Source of the DNA: Magnolia sinica
Taxonomy: Eukaryota; Streptophyta; Magnoliopsida; Magnoliales; Magnoliaceae
DNA length: 64,000 bases
Assembly (NCBI RefSeq): GCF_029962835.1
Contig: NC_080577.1
Coordinates: forward strand, 27,262,501-27,326,500
Direction: 5' to 3'
Part shown: positions 1 to 13,171 of the stretch, in pieces
How the letters are laid out: each line of letters begins with the position of its first letter
Position numbering within the stretch: position 1 is the stretch's first letter
Program-made: the position numbers and the translations under genes
Notes under the pieces: model-generated
Told to the model about the DNA's origin: nothing
Database searches by the model: none
Seen by the model: the letters and a program-made list of their open reading frames with translations, nothing else

Positions 1-954
1 AAATTATGCCCCAATCAAGAGATCATAACCATCCATGTGCAAGGTGAAAGAGGTCTGAAACTAATAAGGGAGCCTACCCAGCTCACACAGGTCAGGGTGG
101 AGTGGGAAGGTGGCTTTGTTGCATGTGTGGGGCATTGTGATGTATGTGTTTTTATTCAAGTCGTCCATACGATTTTCCAACTCATTTTAAGGCATGAGCC
201 AAAAATCAAAGCATATCCAAAGCTCAAGTGAACCACACCGCGTAAAACAGTGGGGGTGATGACGTCCACCTATGAAACCTTCCCAAGGCCTAGGATGATG
301 TTTATTTTTCTTCCAACCTATTCATACGGTCAAGCAGACTGGATGGAGGGAAAATACAAATATCAACTTGATCCAAAACTTATACGGCCCCTTGGAAGTT
401 TTGAACGCTAAGCATTCAATTCCAAATTTTTTTTAGTGTGGCCCACTTGAGTTTTGTACTTACCTGATCTTTGGGTCCACCTCTAAAATGATACGGTGAA
501 AATAGTGAATGAGGTGAATCTCTCAAAAAAATATTCATGATGTTCACTAAGTATTTTAACCTTTGAACAGTCCCTGTTTGGATATACCACATTTTTTGAC
601 TTGTCGCATTTTTTGATCCACCCCCTAACATGAACTAAAGAGCACATATGACCAGGTGGATTTTTTTAAAAAAATGATGGTGGGCCCCGCAAATGGTTAA
701 ACGATAGATATTTAACAACCAATGTTTCTTGTCATGTGGCCCACTTGAGTTTTATAACTGCCTGATTTTTTTTTGTCTCACCACCTAAAGTGAACTAGCA
801 AAATGGTGGACGGGGTGAATTTCTCAAGAACATTATGGTGGGCCCTAGGATCTTGTGAATCATCGCACAATTTCCAAGACAACTACAGGTGTCTAACGCA
901 CGCATTCCCCAAACATTGGTAGATTAGGTGCAGCCTGGACCTCACCCAGGCCTG

Positions 955-1154
955 ATTGTGGGCCCATCTCGATGCATGTATTGTATATCCACACCGTCCA
1001 TCCATTTTGCTAACTCACTTTATGGCGTGAGCCTAGAAATTAAACAAATTTGAACCACAAGTGGACCGCACCATGCGAAACAGTGGGAATTATGTTGCTT
1101 ACCATTAAAAACTTTATATATGTGTTTGATTGATACTGCCCACTCATTTTAGGC

Positions 1155-1199
<45 letters not shown>

Positions 1200-1517
1200 A
1201 ATAGCGGGTGAGTTGACCAAATGAAACCGCGGGGATAATGATGCCTATGGTTGAAACCTTCATAGGGCCCACCATGATGTTTATTTGCCATCGAACACAT
1301 TCAGAAGATTATATAAACATGGATGAATGAAAAACACAAATATCAACTTCATCCAAAACTTATGTGGCCACCAAGAAGTATTCAACAATAAGTGTTCAAT
1401 TGCCATTGTTTCTAGTGGTGGTGCGGTCAACCTACAATTCAGATATGTGTCATTTTTGTGCTCGTGGCCTAAAATGAACTTGCATAATGGATGGACAACG
1501 CCGATCACATATACATC
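955..1517. repeat. Fold-back repeat (gtgggcccat family), copy 1
   Basis: The left arm (ttgtgggcccatctcgatgc ... ccgtccatccattttgctaa) has a mirrored partner near 1475-1500 (gcataatggatggacaacg). The right tip is missing because the LTR begins at 1518. Same family as 45755-46172. Confidence 0.6.
1159..1195. repeat. (GA)n microsatellite, copy 1
   Basis: GA tract inside the fold-back repeat of duplication copy 1. The matching tract in copy 2 (5454-5499) is longer. Confidence 0.95.
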
Positions 1518-3373
1518 TGTAACGCCCTGAAAATCGGGGGTTGTGTAAATGCCCAACCTCCGAGTTCTAACACATCACTTATGCAACATAATTGATGGTG
1601 ATTGAATGTTGTATATGTTAGTACGTGTAAACATGAATGAGATCATACCAAAACAGTAATTCATACTCCAAAACAGTTAAGTTACGCAAGCAGAAGACTA
1701 AAAGAGGTGTATAAGCATAGATAAAACGTATAGACCGTTTCCGATCTTCAGAGTATGAATACATTGCCAGGTCAAATAAATATAAGTATCGTTCAAAATA
1801 CAAAATGTCAAAAGAGTGGTAGTCCTCTACAAAACATGAACCTTGAAGCCCCGTCGATTTAGAACGGTCTACATAAAACCGCCGGAATACTACATATATG
1901 AGAATGCCTCCTCATCATTCTCAAAGTCTGGCTCTACCTCGCCGGTTAAACAGGGTCTGGTTGGTATTTAAAACACCGTCCCATAACGTGGGAGTGAGTG
2001 ATCAACTCAGTGGAACAATAGAGCAAATGTTAACATGTTATCAATCCAGTCAAACAGTAATGATAAAGCAATATAATCACACATCCCTAAGTACTCTAAT
2101 TAATGCAAGAATGGTATGTATAAATGATGCATGCCGTCGCCTGCACTCCCTCTGCGATCTTTATCTCACGGTCGCACATGTCAGTCACTTCCTCAGTGCT
2201 CTACCCAATACTAAACGGCACATGCAATGCGGTGCATGAGCGTGCTTACCAAGTTCTTATTAGTCCTTTTCATACAGCAGGATTAGGAAACTAAGGTACC
2301 TCTCTTATATCATTTCCCAAACAGTGATCTATTATATGGTCGTCAGTCCTAGTAAATCTCATACGATGTTAGTGTTCTAAGTCGCTACAAAGGACTCGTC
2401 ACTTGTTCAGTGTAGGCCTAGTTCGTACTCTAGTTGTTACGGAAAGGCTCGTCACCTCTACACAGTCTTAGAGTATACTCGAGGTCACTACAAAAGGGCT
2501 CGTCACCTGATCAGTGTAGGCCGACAGCTCGAATACAGTGTCACATACTACCGTATTCGGCTCACGAGGCTGTGTTACTTACTGAACACTACGGGGAGGC
2601 TCGTCGCCCCAGCGTAGGCATACAGCTCGACCACGGTGTCCCATACCACCATGTTCGGCTCATGAGTCTTAGCGGATTAAGGTACCAAGGTTAAACGGGC
2701 TTTCCGCTGGTGAGTTTGGTACCTCAGATTCAAACAGTAGCATCCAAATATGGTGAATATACATCGGGTTAATTGGGTTACTTGACGAGCTCGACTAGTA
2801 CGAGCGTACGTAGAGTTGATCGACACGTAAGCACTCCGTGTGGCCTAACCACTGTCGACACCCCAAGTACAACTCGGATTCATCGACCACATTTTGTATG
2901 GCGAAACAACTTCAGCCAACTGGTCAAAACCTGTTACCAATTGCCTGGACTATATGATAGTCCCAACCGCATTCAATTATAACAAGTAATCATATGAGAA
3001 AGTCAAAGTAGTAATGGATCAATAATTCAAATCATACAATCTTTTGAGCATTTTATGGAATACAACTTAAAACATGAATTCACACATATGCATTCCATGC
3101 CTAAACAGACACTATAGTATAAAACACATGGAGGAAATCATACACATAGTTAAGGTAGTTGAGAATCATATCTCAACACCCATACAAAGTACAATTAACT
3201 AACTACTAGTTCATTTAGACATTCTTACAAACACTTAGTCTACACATTCCAACATACATGATGTATGTTGGTTATAATATATATTTGGGCAAAACCTTTC
3301 GACAAGGAGTTGTCGCATATACAACAAACATATATGCATGACAGATAATCATGTTGACTGCGAATCTAAAAAC
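1518..3373 (-). mobile_element. LTR fragment, copy 1
   Basis: The left border tgtaacgccctgaaaatcgg is, on the minus strand, an LTR 3' end (...cagggcgttaca), a form I recall from chromovirus-type gypsy LTRs. No tRNA primer site follows it. The fragment ends at the duplication junction. Internal degenerate triplication of ggctcgtcac / acagctcga segments is visible at 2440-2680. Confidence 0.55.
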
Positions 3374-4310
3374 CATAACTGTGTTTTGTGACCGAGAACT
3401 GAGTGCGGCTGAGTGGTTGAGAGATTTGGAGAGCTGCCAATATTTGCAAAGTCAATTAGGAGGCAAGGCGATGCCAATTGAGAAGCATCCAAAAGCAACG
3501 CGGTCGAGAGACATTCAAAAGAGGAACAGTAAAAAGACACGTGCTAAAGGGACAAAAATATCTAGATGGCAACTCTTCGACTACCGTAACAGAAAAAATA
3601 AATAGAAGAAACATTTGAAGAATAACTACATAATAAATCTATAAATAATAGAAATAGCTAGACAACAACACACAAACAAATACAACAAACAAATTAACTC
3701 TATCAATTTATCTTAGCTCAGTCTATCTCAGGAGTAGTGATAATCCAGTAGTGGTAATTTCTTAGTTATAATTCAAGTTTATACTCATACACTGAACTTG
3801 ATCCTTATCCAATACAAGTAGTTATTTCAAGAGACGCATTCTTGCAATTGTCCTCATTTACCGATTGTAAGTTTTTCCTTTTGTTTGATTACCTTTTTAA
3901 AAGGCTAAAATGCCACTGGGTTAAAGCTTACCATGGTAAAATCGGACCCACCACCTTCCCCTTCTATCATCGGCCATGTCAAAATCAGCACCACCTCACA
4001 AACACTCTTCATCACCAAATTCCAACCGCAATGGCAGTCCATCTCCACTTGCGTGGACCATTCCCTAACCACCAACCCATCTCCTAACTTTACTTCTTTC
4101 GATTTCACCAGCCATAAGAAATTCACCTCTGACTGCTTCAACTCAATTGTGATCCGTTGTTGGAGCAGATCTATAACTGTTGATATCTCATATTCATTTG
4201 CCACCATTATGAAAATGGTGGTGATTCATTTTATCCACCTTAACACCATATATAAAACTATCCAGACCATATAAATTGTGGGTCCCTTTCTGATGGTTCA
4301 TATTTCTAAT
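3374..4310. other. Unpaired segment between the duplicated parts; two unassigned ORFs
   Basis: A minus-strand frame at 4207-3905 (100 residues, MVANEYEISTVIDLLQQRIT at the start) has a protein-like composition, and a plus-strand frame overlaps it at 3933-4274. A basic plus-strand frame lies at 3351-3605. I recognise no family in any of them, and they may be chance frames. Confidence 0.25.
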
Positions 4311-5257
4311 ATCATACCCCAATCAAGAGATCATAACCATCCATGTGCAAGGTGAAAGAGGTCTGAAACTAATAAGGGAGCCTACCCAGCTCGCATAGGT
4401 CAGGCTGGAGTGGGAAGGTGGCTTTGTAGCATGTGTGGGGCATTGTGATGTATGTGTTTTTATTCAAGTCATCCATACGATTTTCCAACTCATTTTAAGG
4501 CATGAGCCAAAAATCAAAGCATATCCAAAGCTCAAGTGGACCACACTGCGTAAAACAGTGGGGGTGATGATGTCCACCCATGAAACCTTCCAAAGGCCTA
4601 GGATGATGTTTATTTTTCTTCCAACCTATTCATACGGTCAAGCAGACTAGATGGAGGGAAAATACAAATATCAACTTAATCCAAAACTTATATGGCCCCT
4701 TGGAAGTTTTGAACGCTAAGCATTCAATTCCAATTATTATTTTTTAGTGTGGCCCACTTGAGTTTTGTACTTACCTGATCTTTGGGTCCACCTCTAAAAT
4801 GATAAGGTGAAAATAGTGAATGAGGTGAATCTCTCAAAAAAATATTCATGATGTTCATTAAGTATTTTAACTTTTGAACAGTCCTTGTTTGGATATACCA
4901 CATTTTTTTATCCACTCCCTAACATGAACTAAAAAGCACATATGACCAGGTGGATTTTTAAAAAAAAACATGATGGTGGGCCCCGCAAATGGTTAAATGA
5001 TAGATATTTAACAACCAATGTTTCTTGTCATGTGGCCCACTTGAGTTTTATAATTGCCTGATTTTTTTTGTCTCACCACCTAAAGTGAACTAGCAAAATG
5101 GTGGATAGGGTGAATTTCTCAAGAACATTATGGTGGGCCCTAGGATCTTCTGAATCATCGCACAATTTCCAAGACAACTACAGGTGTCTAATGCGCGCAT
5201 TCCCCAAACATTGGTAGATTAGGTGCAGCCTGGGCCTCACCCAGGCCTGATTGTGGG

Positions 5258-5449
5258 CCCATCTTGATGCATGTATTGTATATCCACACCGTCCATCCAT
5301 TTTGCTAACTCACTTTATGGCGTGAGCCTAGAAATTAAACAAATGTGAACCACAGGTGGACTGCACCATGCGAAACAGTGGGAATTATGCTGCTCACCAT
5401 TAAAAACTTTATATATGTGTTTGATTGATACTACCCACTCATTTTAGGC

Positions 5450-5501
<52 letters not shown>

Positions 5502-5820
5502 CAATAGCGGGTGAGTTGACCAAACGAAACTGCGGGGATAATGATGCCTTTGGTTGAAACCTTCATAGGGCCCACCATGATGTTTATTTGCCATCGAACA
5601 CATTCATAAGATTATATAGACATGGATGAATGGAAAACACAAATATCAACTTCATCCAAAACCTATGTGGCCACTAAGAAGTATTCAACAATAAGTGTTC
5701 AATTGCTATTGTTTCCAGTGGTGGTGCAGTCGACCTGCAATTCAGATATGCGTCATTTTTGTGCTCATGGCCTAAAATGAACTTGCATAATGGATGAACA
5801 ATGCCAGTCACATATACATC
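5258..5820. repeat. Fold-back repeat (gtgggcccat family), copy 2
   Basis: Duplicate of 955-1517, again cut at its right tip by the LTR that begins at 5821. Confidence 0.6.
5454..5499. repeat. (GA)n microsatellite, copy 2
   Basis: Counterpart of 1159-1195, about four units longer, one of the few length differences between the copies. Confidence 0.95.
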
Positions 5821-8800
5821 TGTAACGCCCTGAAAATCGGGGGTTGTGTAAATGCCCAACCTCCGAGTTCTAACACATCACTTATGCAACATAATTGATG
5901 GTGATTGAATGTTGTATATGTTAGTACGTGTAAACATGAATGAGATCATACCAAAACAGTAATTCATACTCCAAAACAGTTAAGTTACGCAAGCAGAAGA
6001 CTAAAAGAGGTGTATAAGCATAGATAAAACGTATAGACCGTTTCCGATCTTCAGAGTATGAATACATTGCCAGGTCAAATAAATATAAGTATCGTTCAAA
6101 ATACAAAATGTCAAAAGAGTGGTAGTCCTCTACAAAACATGAACCTTGAAGCCCCGTCGATTTAGAACGGTCTACATAAAACCGCCGGAATACTGTCTCC
6201 TCATTATCCTCAAAGTCTGGCTCCGCCTCGCCAACTGTGCCATCATCTGAAACTAAAACAGGGTCTGGTTGGTATTTAAAACACCGTCCCATAACGTGGG
6301 AGTGAGTGATCAACTCAGTGGAACAATAGAGCAAATGTTAACATGTTATCAATCCAGTCAAACAGTAATGATAAAGCAATATAATCACACATCCCTAAGT
6401 ACTCTAATTAATGCAAGAATGGTATGTATAAATGATGCATGCCGTCGCCTGCACTCCCTCTGCGATCTTTATCTCACGGTCGCACATGTCAGTCACTTCC
6501 TCAGTGCTCTACCCAATACTAAACGGCACATGCAATGCGGTGCATGAGCGTGCTTACCAAGTTCTTATTAGTCCTTTTCATACAGCAGGATTAGGAAACT
6601 AAGGTACCTCTCTTATATCATTTCCCAAACAGTGATCTATTATATGGTCGTCAGTCCTAGTAAATCTCATACGATGTTAGTGTTCTAAGTCGCTACAAAG
6701 GACTCGTCACTTGTTCAGTGTAGGCCTAGTTCGTACTCTAGTTGTTACGGAAAGGCTCGTCACCTCTACACAGTCTTAGAGTATACTCGAGGTCACTACA
6801 AAAGGGCTCGTCACCTGATCAGTGTAGGCCGACAGCTCGAATACAGTGTCACATACTACCGTATTCGGCTCACGAGGCTGTGTTACTTACTGAACACTAC
6901 GGGGAGGCTCGTCGCCCCAGCGTAGGCATACAGCTCGACCACGGTGTCCCATACCACCATGTTCGGCTCATGAGTCTTAGCGGATTAAGGTACCAAGGTT
7001 AAACGGGCTTTCCGCTGGTGAGTTTGGTACCTCAGATTCAAACAGTAGCATCCAAATATGGTGAATATACATCGGGTTAATTGGGTTACTTGACGAGCTC
7101 GACTAGTACGAGCGTACGTAGAGTTGATCGACACGAAGTACGTAAGCACTTCGTGTGGCCTAACCACTGTCGACACCTCAATTACGGCTCAGATTCATCG
7201 ACCACATCCTGTATGGCGAAACAACTTCAGCCAACAGGTCAAAACCTGTTACCGATTGCCTAGACTATATGATAGTCCCAACCGCATTCAATTATCACAA
7301 GTAATCATATGAGAAAGTCAAAGTAGTAATGGATCAATAATTCAAATCATACAATCATTTAAGCATTTTATGGAATACAACTTAAACATGAATTCACACA
7401 TATGCATTCCATGCCTAAACAGACACTATAGTCTAAAACACATGGAAGAAATCATACACATAGTTAAGGTAGTTGAGAATCATATCTCAACACCCATGCA
7501 AAGTACAATTAACTAACTACCAGTTCATTTAGACATTCTTACAAACACTTAGTCTACACATTCCAACACACATGACGTATGTTGGTTATAATATGTATTA
7601 GGGCAAAACCTTTCGACAAGGAGTTGTCACATATACAACAAGCATATATGCACGACAGATAATCATGTCGACTGCGAATTCAAAAACCACACGTATTCAA
7701 TTATTTCAACAAATACATAGAATACACTATGCTCGACATAGTTCATACGTATTCGTAAAGTGAAACAAACATCACGTCTGACATGTGAAATGACACCCAT
7801 GACAGTAATAAATCATTATCCGGCATTGAAAGTCTTGAAAATCATAACCTAAACGTATATAGTCCGCACCTTACATCGGTAAACGCGTAATAGATTCGTT
7901 TTAGACACTTAGTCTTTGTCAGCGGCAGAATGACAGCCTATAGTATGAATTAGGTTAGCTATTTCACCATTAACACTATATGATACTCTAAAACAGATTA
8001 GGGTTAGGTTTTCTTACCCAAGTACGCTGTTGAAAATGCCAGAATATCGCTATAGGCGCAATAGATAAGTGTGTGGAGTGGTAGGATTAAATTCCAAGAA
8101 CAAACGCCAATACACTCTCTCACTTCCTCTCTCTTTCCTTCTCTTTTCTTTCTTCTCTCTCCTAGGGTTTTCCAAATTCGTATAAGATGAGAGAGAGAGG
8201 GTTTAAGGCCCTTATATAGGCCCAGGACTGATGGGAATGGCCCCAGGGCCAAGGTATACTTAGGTTATGTCTAAAGAGCGTCCGTTTCAATCTAACGAAG
8301 TACTTCAGGAGGCCCATTTTCTATGTGCGGTCGAACTTAAGCTCCCTGACATTGAATCTAGGTCAAGCTGAGTTTTCGGTCCGATCGGATTTACAGATCG
8401 ACCGTAGCGGACCAGTTTCAGTTCAACGGTCACCGGTACTCGATCAGAGCCACGAGTGTACTAACATGTGTTGAAAATTTTTTCTGATCTGAGGGTGTAA
8501 TTAGGTCAGATTCCAATGGTCTGAATCCTTATATTTGGCCTGCAAGTGAAACGACTCAATTCACTTAAGACTCAGTTCATTTCCTAAAGATATTCGCATT
8601 TCTCGCCCACTTTGCGCTGGGCTCAAGTTGTGTGTTTCTAGATACAATTAGGACTTGATTTTCGAGGTGGTAGTCAAGTCCAGTAAGGTGGTCATAACGG
8701 TATAGTTTCGCGGTCATCGGACTTTCGATGTGCGGTCCAGGTCCGATACAGAGTTTCAAAGCGCTCCCAAGAGCAACTGGGATTTGAGATAGATCCTAAG

Positions 8801-8999
8801 TTTTAAGGTAATGTAGCGCTAATTGTCCTACTCATTTCGAGTCTTACAGATCGTATTTAAAGCGATTAGTATTAATTTCACAAGTAATATAGTTTAGCAC
8901 TTAGTTAATCCTCGTCTAATTTCTAAAGGTTTCAGTCTTGGGTGATTTCTGCCTGAGGTCGTACGCGAGTCTTTGTATGGATTTTTTCGATACGTTGCA
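5821..8999 (-). mobile_element. Long LTR (possible solo LTR of 3.2 kb)
   Basis: Same left border as at 1518. On the minus strand a TATA-like tatataaggg sits near 8215. If the LTR starts at 8999 (minus strand TGCAACG) it would be flanked by acatc on both sides (5816-5820 and 9000-9004), the 5-bp repeat expected for an LTR element. Against this, the fold-back repeat broken at 5820 does not resume after 9004, so the right border may be wrong or the element truncated. No internal region or coding frame belongs to it. Confidence 0.5.
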
Positions 9000-9004
9000 A
9001 CATC

Positions 9005-9616
9005 CCCTTCAATTGGAGTATAATTGTGAAAACAAAAGGTCTTATAGGCAAAACTAGCTTTTCCCAATGTTAACACACTTTTTCATTCTTAATCGTTAGT
9101 CAAAGTCAAACAAGCAATTTTCTCATCGTATTTCTAAACATGAGCTACGTTAAATATTTAAACAATGGATGTGTTTTAATAAATGGCCCTAAAAATTGGT
9201 GGTTATATGAAAATAACTCTTTTATTTAATATCACGTAGTTATGATATATTGAATCTCACTTTATTTAATTTTGATCATGTAGGTTCATTTTGCTAATTA
9301 TATATTTGAAATCCATAGTTAACATTTTTTTTTTCCATCTTTGACATATACCACCCTCCATTTTTCATTATACACCGGATAACATCTTTTCTTTTCAATA
9401 TTGTCTAATAAATCATCCTTTTTCCCATAAACTATCATAAATCATCTTAAGGTCAACTTATGTTAGAGTTTACTGTTAAAATAGATTGTTGACTATTAGG
9501 CAAATACGAGGGAGAGGAGGGTTTGTTAGTGGGGGCAAATGTTTGGTGAAAGGGTAAATGGGCTTGAAAAGAGTGTGAGAGAATTGAAGGGATAGTTTAA
9601 TCATTATCAAATTAAC
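9005..9616. other. AT-rich intergenic stretch
   Basis: No frame, repeat or border that I can support; several T runs and simple AT-rich sequence. Confidence 0.5.
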
Positions 9617-9938
9617 TTAAAGGCGTATTTGGCTTTCTAATTACAATGATAGATTATTATAAATGGGTAATGAATACTTACTTATATAATTGTTTGGTAA
9701 CATCATTTGCATTTGTCTGCAATGATGAGTTTGTTACTATTATTTGTTTCTCCATAAATCACTTTGAAATAATAAAAAATTTTATAATATAAAATTGTAA
9801 TGATTGTAGTTTTTTTAAGTGTATTTAACTCTTGATTTATGAGATATAAAATTCGTTTAAAATAAACACTTTGAAATGATATTGATGGCTCATTTACACT
9901 GCATTTTCATTGTAACTATAAAGCCAAATATGCTTTAA
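9617..9938. mobile_element. MITE with 28-32 bp terminal inverted repeats
   Basis: The start ttaaaggcgtatttggcttt continues ctaattacaatga. The complement of the end reads ttaaagcatatttggctttatagttacaatga, so about 28 of 32 bases match. The outermost ttaa may be a target duplication. The 320-bp body is AT-rich and non-coding. The superfamily is not decided by the ends. Confidence 0.75.
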
Positions 9939-10131
9939 TTGTTCTTAGGTTTCTCCATCCGTTTAACTAACTACAGGGTATCTTAAAAAAATGAACTATG
10001 AGATGTTTTTGACTCATTTTCAAAAAGAAAATGTTGTTGTTTGGCCATATTGAGAAGAGAGTGACCTATTTAGAGTACAATAAAAATATAGGTGAAATAT
10101 GTTAAAAACTTATTTTTTTCACCTGAACTCT

Positions 10132-10795
10132 TAACGTGGAGCGGGCCGCGGACACTTTCATGTCCAAGATGGATTAGAGAAGGCCCGATCAGAGACGGAA
10201 ATCATCAAGATCGTCATAACCTTAAAATAAGCATATCTCGCAAACTAAAATGAGTTACTCGACATACCATATATGATTTTGGGGGCAAGACAGGCTATTT
10301 TAGCCAACCAACCCGGCAATTCCGGGTTGCCTACTCCAAATTCGCGAGATTCCATCCTCTCGACAATCAAAATCCATATTTTTTTCCATTTTTACTATTT
10401 TTAGTAAGTTTTAGTTTGATTATAACTCTTCATCCATTGGGCTTTAGGAGTTGTGTCCAACATGAAAAGTGTTTAGAAAAAATAGGAGAATAACATGGTT
10501 AAGTCATGTATGACACTTACTATGAATAACAATTTTACTATTTTAGGAAATTTTAGTTATAGTTTAATTCTTAAACTTCTTCCTAGTCTTGGTATCCCTA
10601 TTTAAAGGGTTGTAGACTCGTTTATTTCATACATCAATCAATTTACAAATTTTCATTAATACTATTTATATTTTCTTGCTTTTTCCTCATGGATTCGATA
10701 AGTCTTTGTGAGAAGTCCATAGAAGCTCCGTGTATTTGGAGTAGTTATCCCCGAAGAAGACAGTGATCAACCTCATCACGTTCATCCCTGCGTCA
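10132..10795 (+). repeat. Gypsy 5' LTR
   Basis: 664 bp, starting taacgtggag (TG changed to TA) and ending gcgtca. It contains a TATA-like ctatttaaagg near 10595. It aligns with 16138-16818 with many substitutions and a few indels, so the insertion is old. Confidence 0.88.
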
Positions 10796-10797
10796 AT

Positions 10798-10809
10798 TGG
10801 TATCAGAGC
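10798..10809 (+). other. Gypsy primer-binding site
   Basis: tggtatcagagc, two bases after the 5' LTR, complementary to the 3' end of plant initiator methionine tRNA. Confidence 0.9.
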
Positions 10810-10828
10810 GAAGACTCTCATTGGGCCG

Positions 10829-11760
10829 ATGGCAAATAACAAATGTATAAACAAAAATCCTGTGGACGGTGATTCAGGGATTCGTTATATTTTGGAAAGA
10901 ATGGAAGCTTTTCACCGGGAGAGTCAGATGACTATGCAAGGGCTGCAGACAACCCTCAACTATCTTGCGGATGCGCTAATTCCACCTCGAGCCCAAGGCG
11001 ATGCTCAACTGCTCGTAGTTGCTGTACAGCACAACCATGATTTTCGTAGAACACTACCAGTGGTGAATCATAGGGTCCACTAGATAATTCGAGCTCTAGT
11101 GACGATGACGTTAATTAAGGCTTTCCCCAACGACCATTCCATGAGGGCGATCGTCTAAATCGTCCTGAAAGAGACTGTCGAGGTAAGGTCGAACTTCTTA
11201 GTTTTAACGGTTTATTATGTATAGAGGATTTTCTTGATTGACTAACCGAAGTAAAAAAATATTTTGATTATATGGACGTGTCAGATCATAAAATGGTGAA
11301 ATCAGTAGTGTTTAAATTAAAATATGGTGCTTCTACATGGTGGGAACAATTGCAACTCTCACGTACTCAAAAAAATAAGGCACTTATCTCATCATAGCCA
11401 CGGATGGGACACCTTCTTCAATCACGATTCCTCCCTAATGATTACGAGCAAGAATTGTTCCAAAAATACCAAAATTGCCAACAGAGGAATTGACCCGTCA
11501 CAGGTTACACCAAAGAATTCCAGTGGTTGGCAACACGAAATAATCTGTCTGAAACAGAATTGCAGAAGGTAGCACGATTTGTAAGTGGGTTACGATCAAC
11601 AATTCAGGATCGAGTTCAGATGCACTCAGTCGGGACCGTGGATGAAGTAGTTCAGTTGGCAGGTAGGGCAGAAACATAGCTTGCAAGAGTTCATATTCAG
11701 CCTTACCCTTCAACTCCACCCTCCATGACAGGTCCCACTTAGGATTCAAAATTGACACGA
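10829..11760 (+). pseudogene. Gypsy gag relic
   Basis: Starts MANNKCINKNPVDGDSG. Further on, in other frames, LTEVKKYFDYMDVSDHKMVK, then LKYGASTWWEQ, YTKEFQWLATRNNLSETELQ and VARFVSGLRSTIQDRVQMHS follow the order of the retrotransposon gag domain in gypsy elements. At least four frame breaks or stops. No zinc knuckle was found after it. Confidence 0.85.
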
Positions 11761-11963
11761 GGAAAAGAACCAGTAGGATGACGTCATTAACCTTCTGCAG
11801 ACAATGGGAGCGGCTCATATAGGCTTCAACACCCCGCAACCCACGTGAGGCCGTAGAAGAAGACCCTAGCATTGATGAACATGAGCAAGCCACTGAGGAA
11901 GGAGCATATGGCGATAAGTTGACGGTTCAAGATTGTGGCGAATTTCTAGTCGTGAGGTGATTA

Positions 11964-12236
11964 ATGTACACCCCACGGAAAGAATTATATCCACAACGAC
12001 ATAATATATTCTATACACGATGCACTGTCAAGGTCTATGATGTGATCATAGACAGTGGTAGTAGCGAGAACATCGTCTCAAGAGTAGTGGTGGATAAGTT
12101 GCAGCTACCAACGACAAAACATTATTCCCCGTACTCAATTGGATGAATAAAAAAGGGGAACGAGACCAAGGTAACCGAACAATGCACTATCTCGTTTTCA
12201 ATTGGGAAAAATTATAAGGATCAAGTACTTTGTGAC
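11964..12236 (+). pseudogene. Gypsy protease relic
   Basis: YDVIIDSGSSENIVSRVVVD carries the retropepsin active-site motif DSGS at about 12050. The frame stops at 12144 and the coding sequence is cut at 12236 by the copia insertion; it resumes after the second gtgac at 15326-15330. Confidence 0.85.
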
Positions 12237-12622
12237 TGTTGGAAGACCAAACCAAAACGGTGCAATCTCAGAGACAGTGAATGCTGAAAGAAGCTTCCAG
12301 CAACTGACATTCTCCTCCATGCAACCGTTCAATTCCTCCATGCGACTGTTCAGTTCCTGATGCAAGCTATTTAATATTTTATTTTGGTTTTTGTTACTAT
12401 AGTAAATACTATGCCCCTGTAGTGTATTTTAAATGGCCATTTGTGTCTTTTCACATTGGTGGAAAAAGTCTATATAAGGGAGCTCTTGTAGTCGTTTGAA
12501 ACCAACTCAGTCAGCTTGTAAGCAATAAAAATATAGGAAAAGTTTCTTCTTCTCACGTGTCCAGTGAGTTAGTTTCTCAGGTTTTGTAAAGCCGAGTATA
12601 GTTTTGGCTAGTACAACCATCA
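12237..12622 (+). repeat. Copia 5' LTR
   Basis: 386 bp, TGTTGGAAGACC to ...ACAACCATCA. It has a TATA box gtctatataaggg at about 12468 and an aataaa at about 12525. Confidence 0.9.
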
Positions 12623-13171
12623 AACTGGTATCAAAGCTAGTTCTTCTCAGATTTAAGGCTAACGATTTTAGCATTCACAATCTCTAGCTCTCTAGATAGC
12701 AACAAGGTGTTCTTGTTCATTTTATCAAGTGATTTCGAAGCAAGACTGTTTCAAGTTCGTTCGGGCTTCTTTTTTTGTTGCAATCTGTTTCTTTAATGCA
12801 TCCAGGCCTTTCTTCAAAGAAGTGACTGCCTTTCTTTCTCCCAAATCATGAGTGACAATCTCGGTTTTTTTTATAGATCTCTAGCAGCTCCCTTACAGGT
12901 ATCAGTGATTGCAGGAAGTCTGTTGTCTCATCTTAGTCAGAATCAGGATGAGCTTTTTCTGTACCAGTTAAGAGTCTTGTTAGGTGCATTCTTCTTGTGT
13001 TTTTTTTTTTTTTAAGAAGAAAAATTTGTTCAAAAACGAAAATCAGATTTCAAAAAAATAAAATAAAATCAGATTTCTAAAGTTTTTCTAGCTAAAAATT
13101 TTGTTTTCTATTTCATCCCTCTCTCTCTTCATTTAAAAAAGTTAGTCATTCCTTCTTTAAAAATAAAAAAG

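Larger units (their letters stand above)
1..3373. repeat. Tandem duplication of about 4.31 kb, copy 1 (start outside window)
   Basis: Nearly every base matches 4311-7689 at an offset of 4303-4310 bp: for example, the 86-residue frame at 2434-2694 recurs unchanged at 6742-7002. The match stops at 3373. The likely unit is 3374-7689, so the missing front of copy 1 would lie before the window. One patch (1893-1945 versus 6193-6255) is much more different than its surroundings. Confidence 0.85.
3374..7689. repeat. Tandem duplication of about 4.31 kb, copy 2
   Basis: The part 4311-7689 repeats 1-3373. The part 3374-4310 has no partner in the window and is either the front of the unit or an insertion. 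After about 7689 the sequence continues with unpaired DNA. Confidence 0.75.

Noticed and set aside
2434-2694. Identical 86-residue frames at 2434 and 6742 as duplicated genes
   Set aside because: They lie inside an LTR, show no domain, and are identical because the DNA was duplicated as a whole.
3395-3430. tRNA-like A box (ctgagtggttgag)
   Set aside because: No B box or acceptor stem pairing follows at the right distance.
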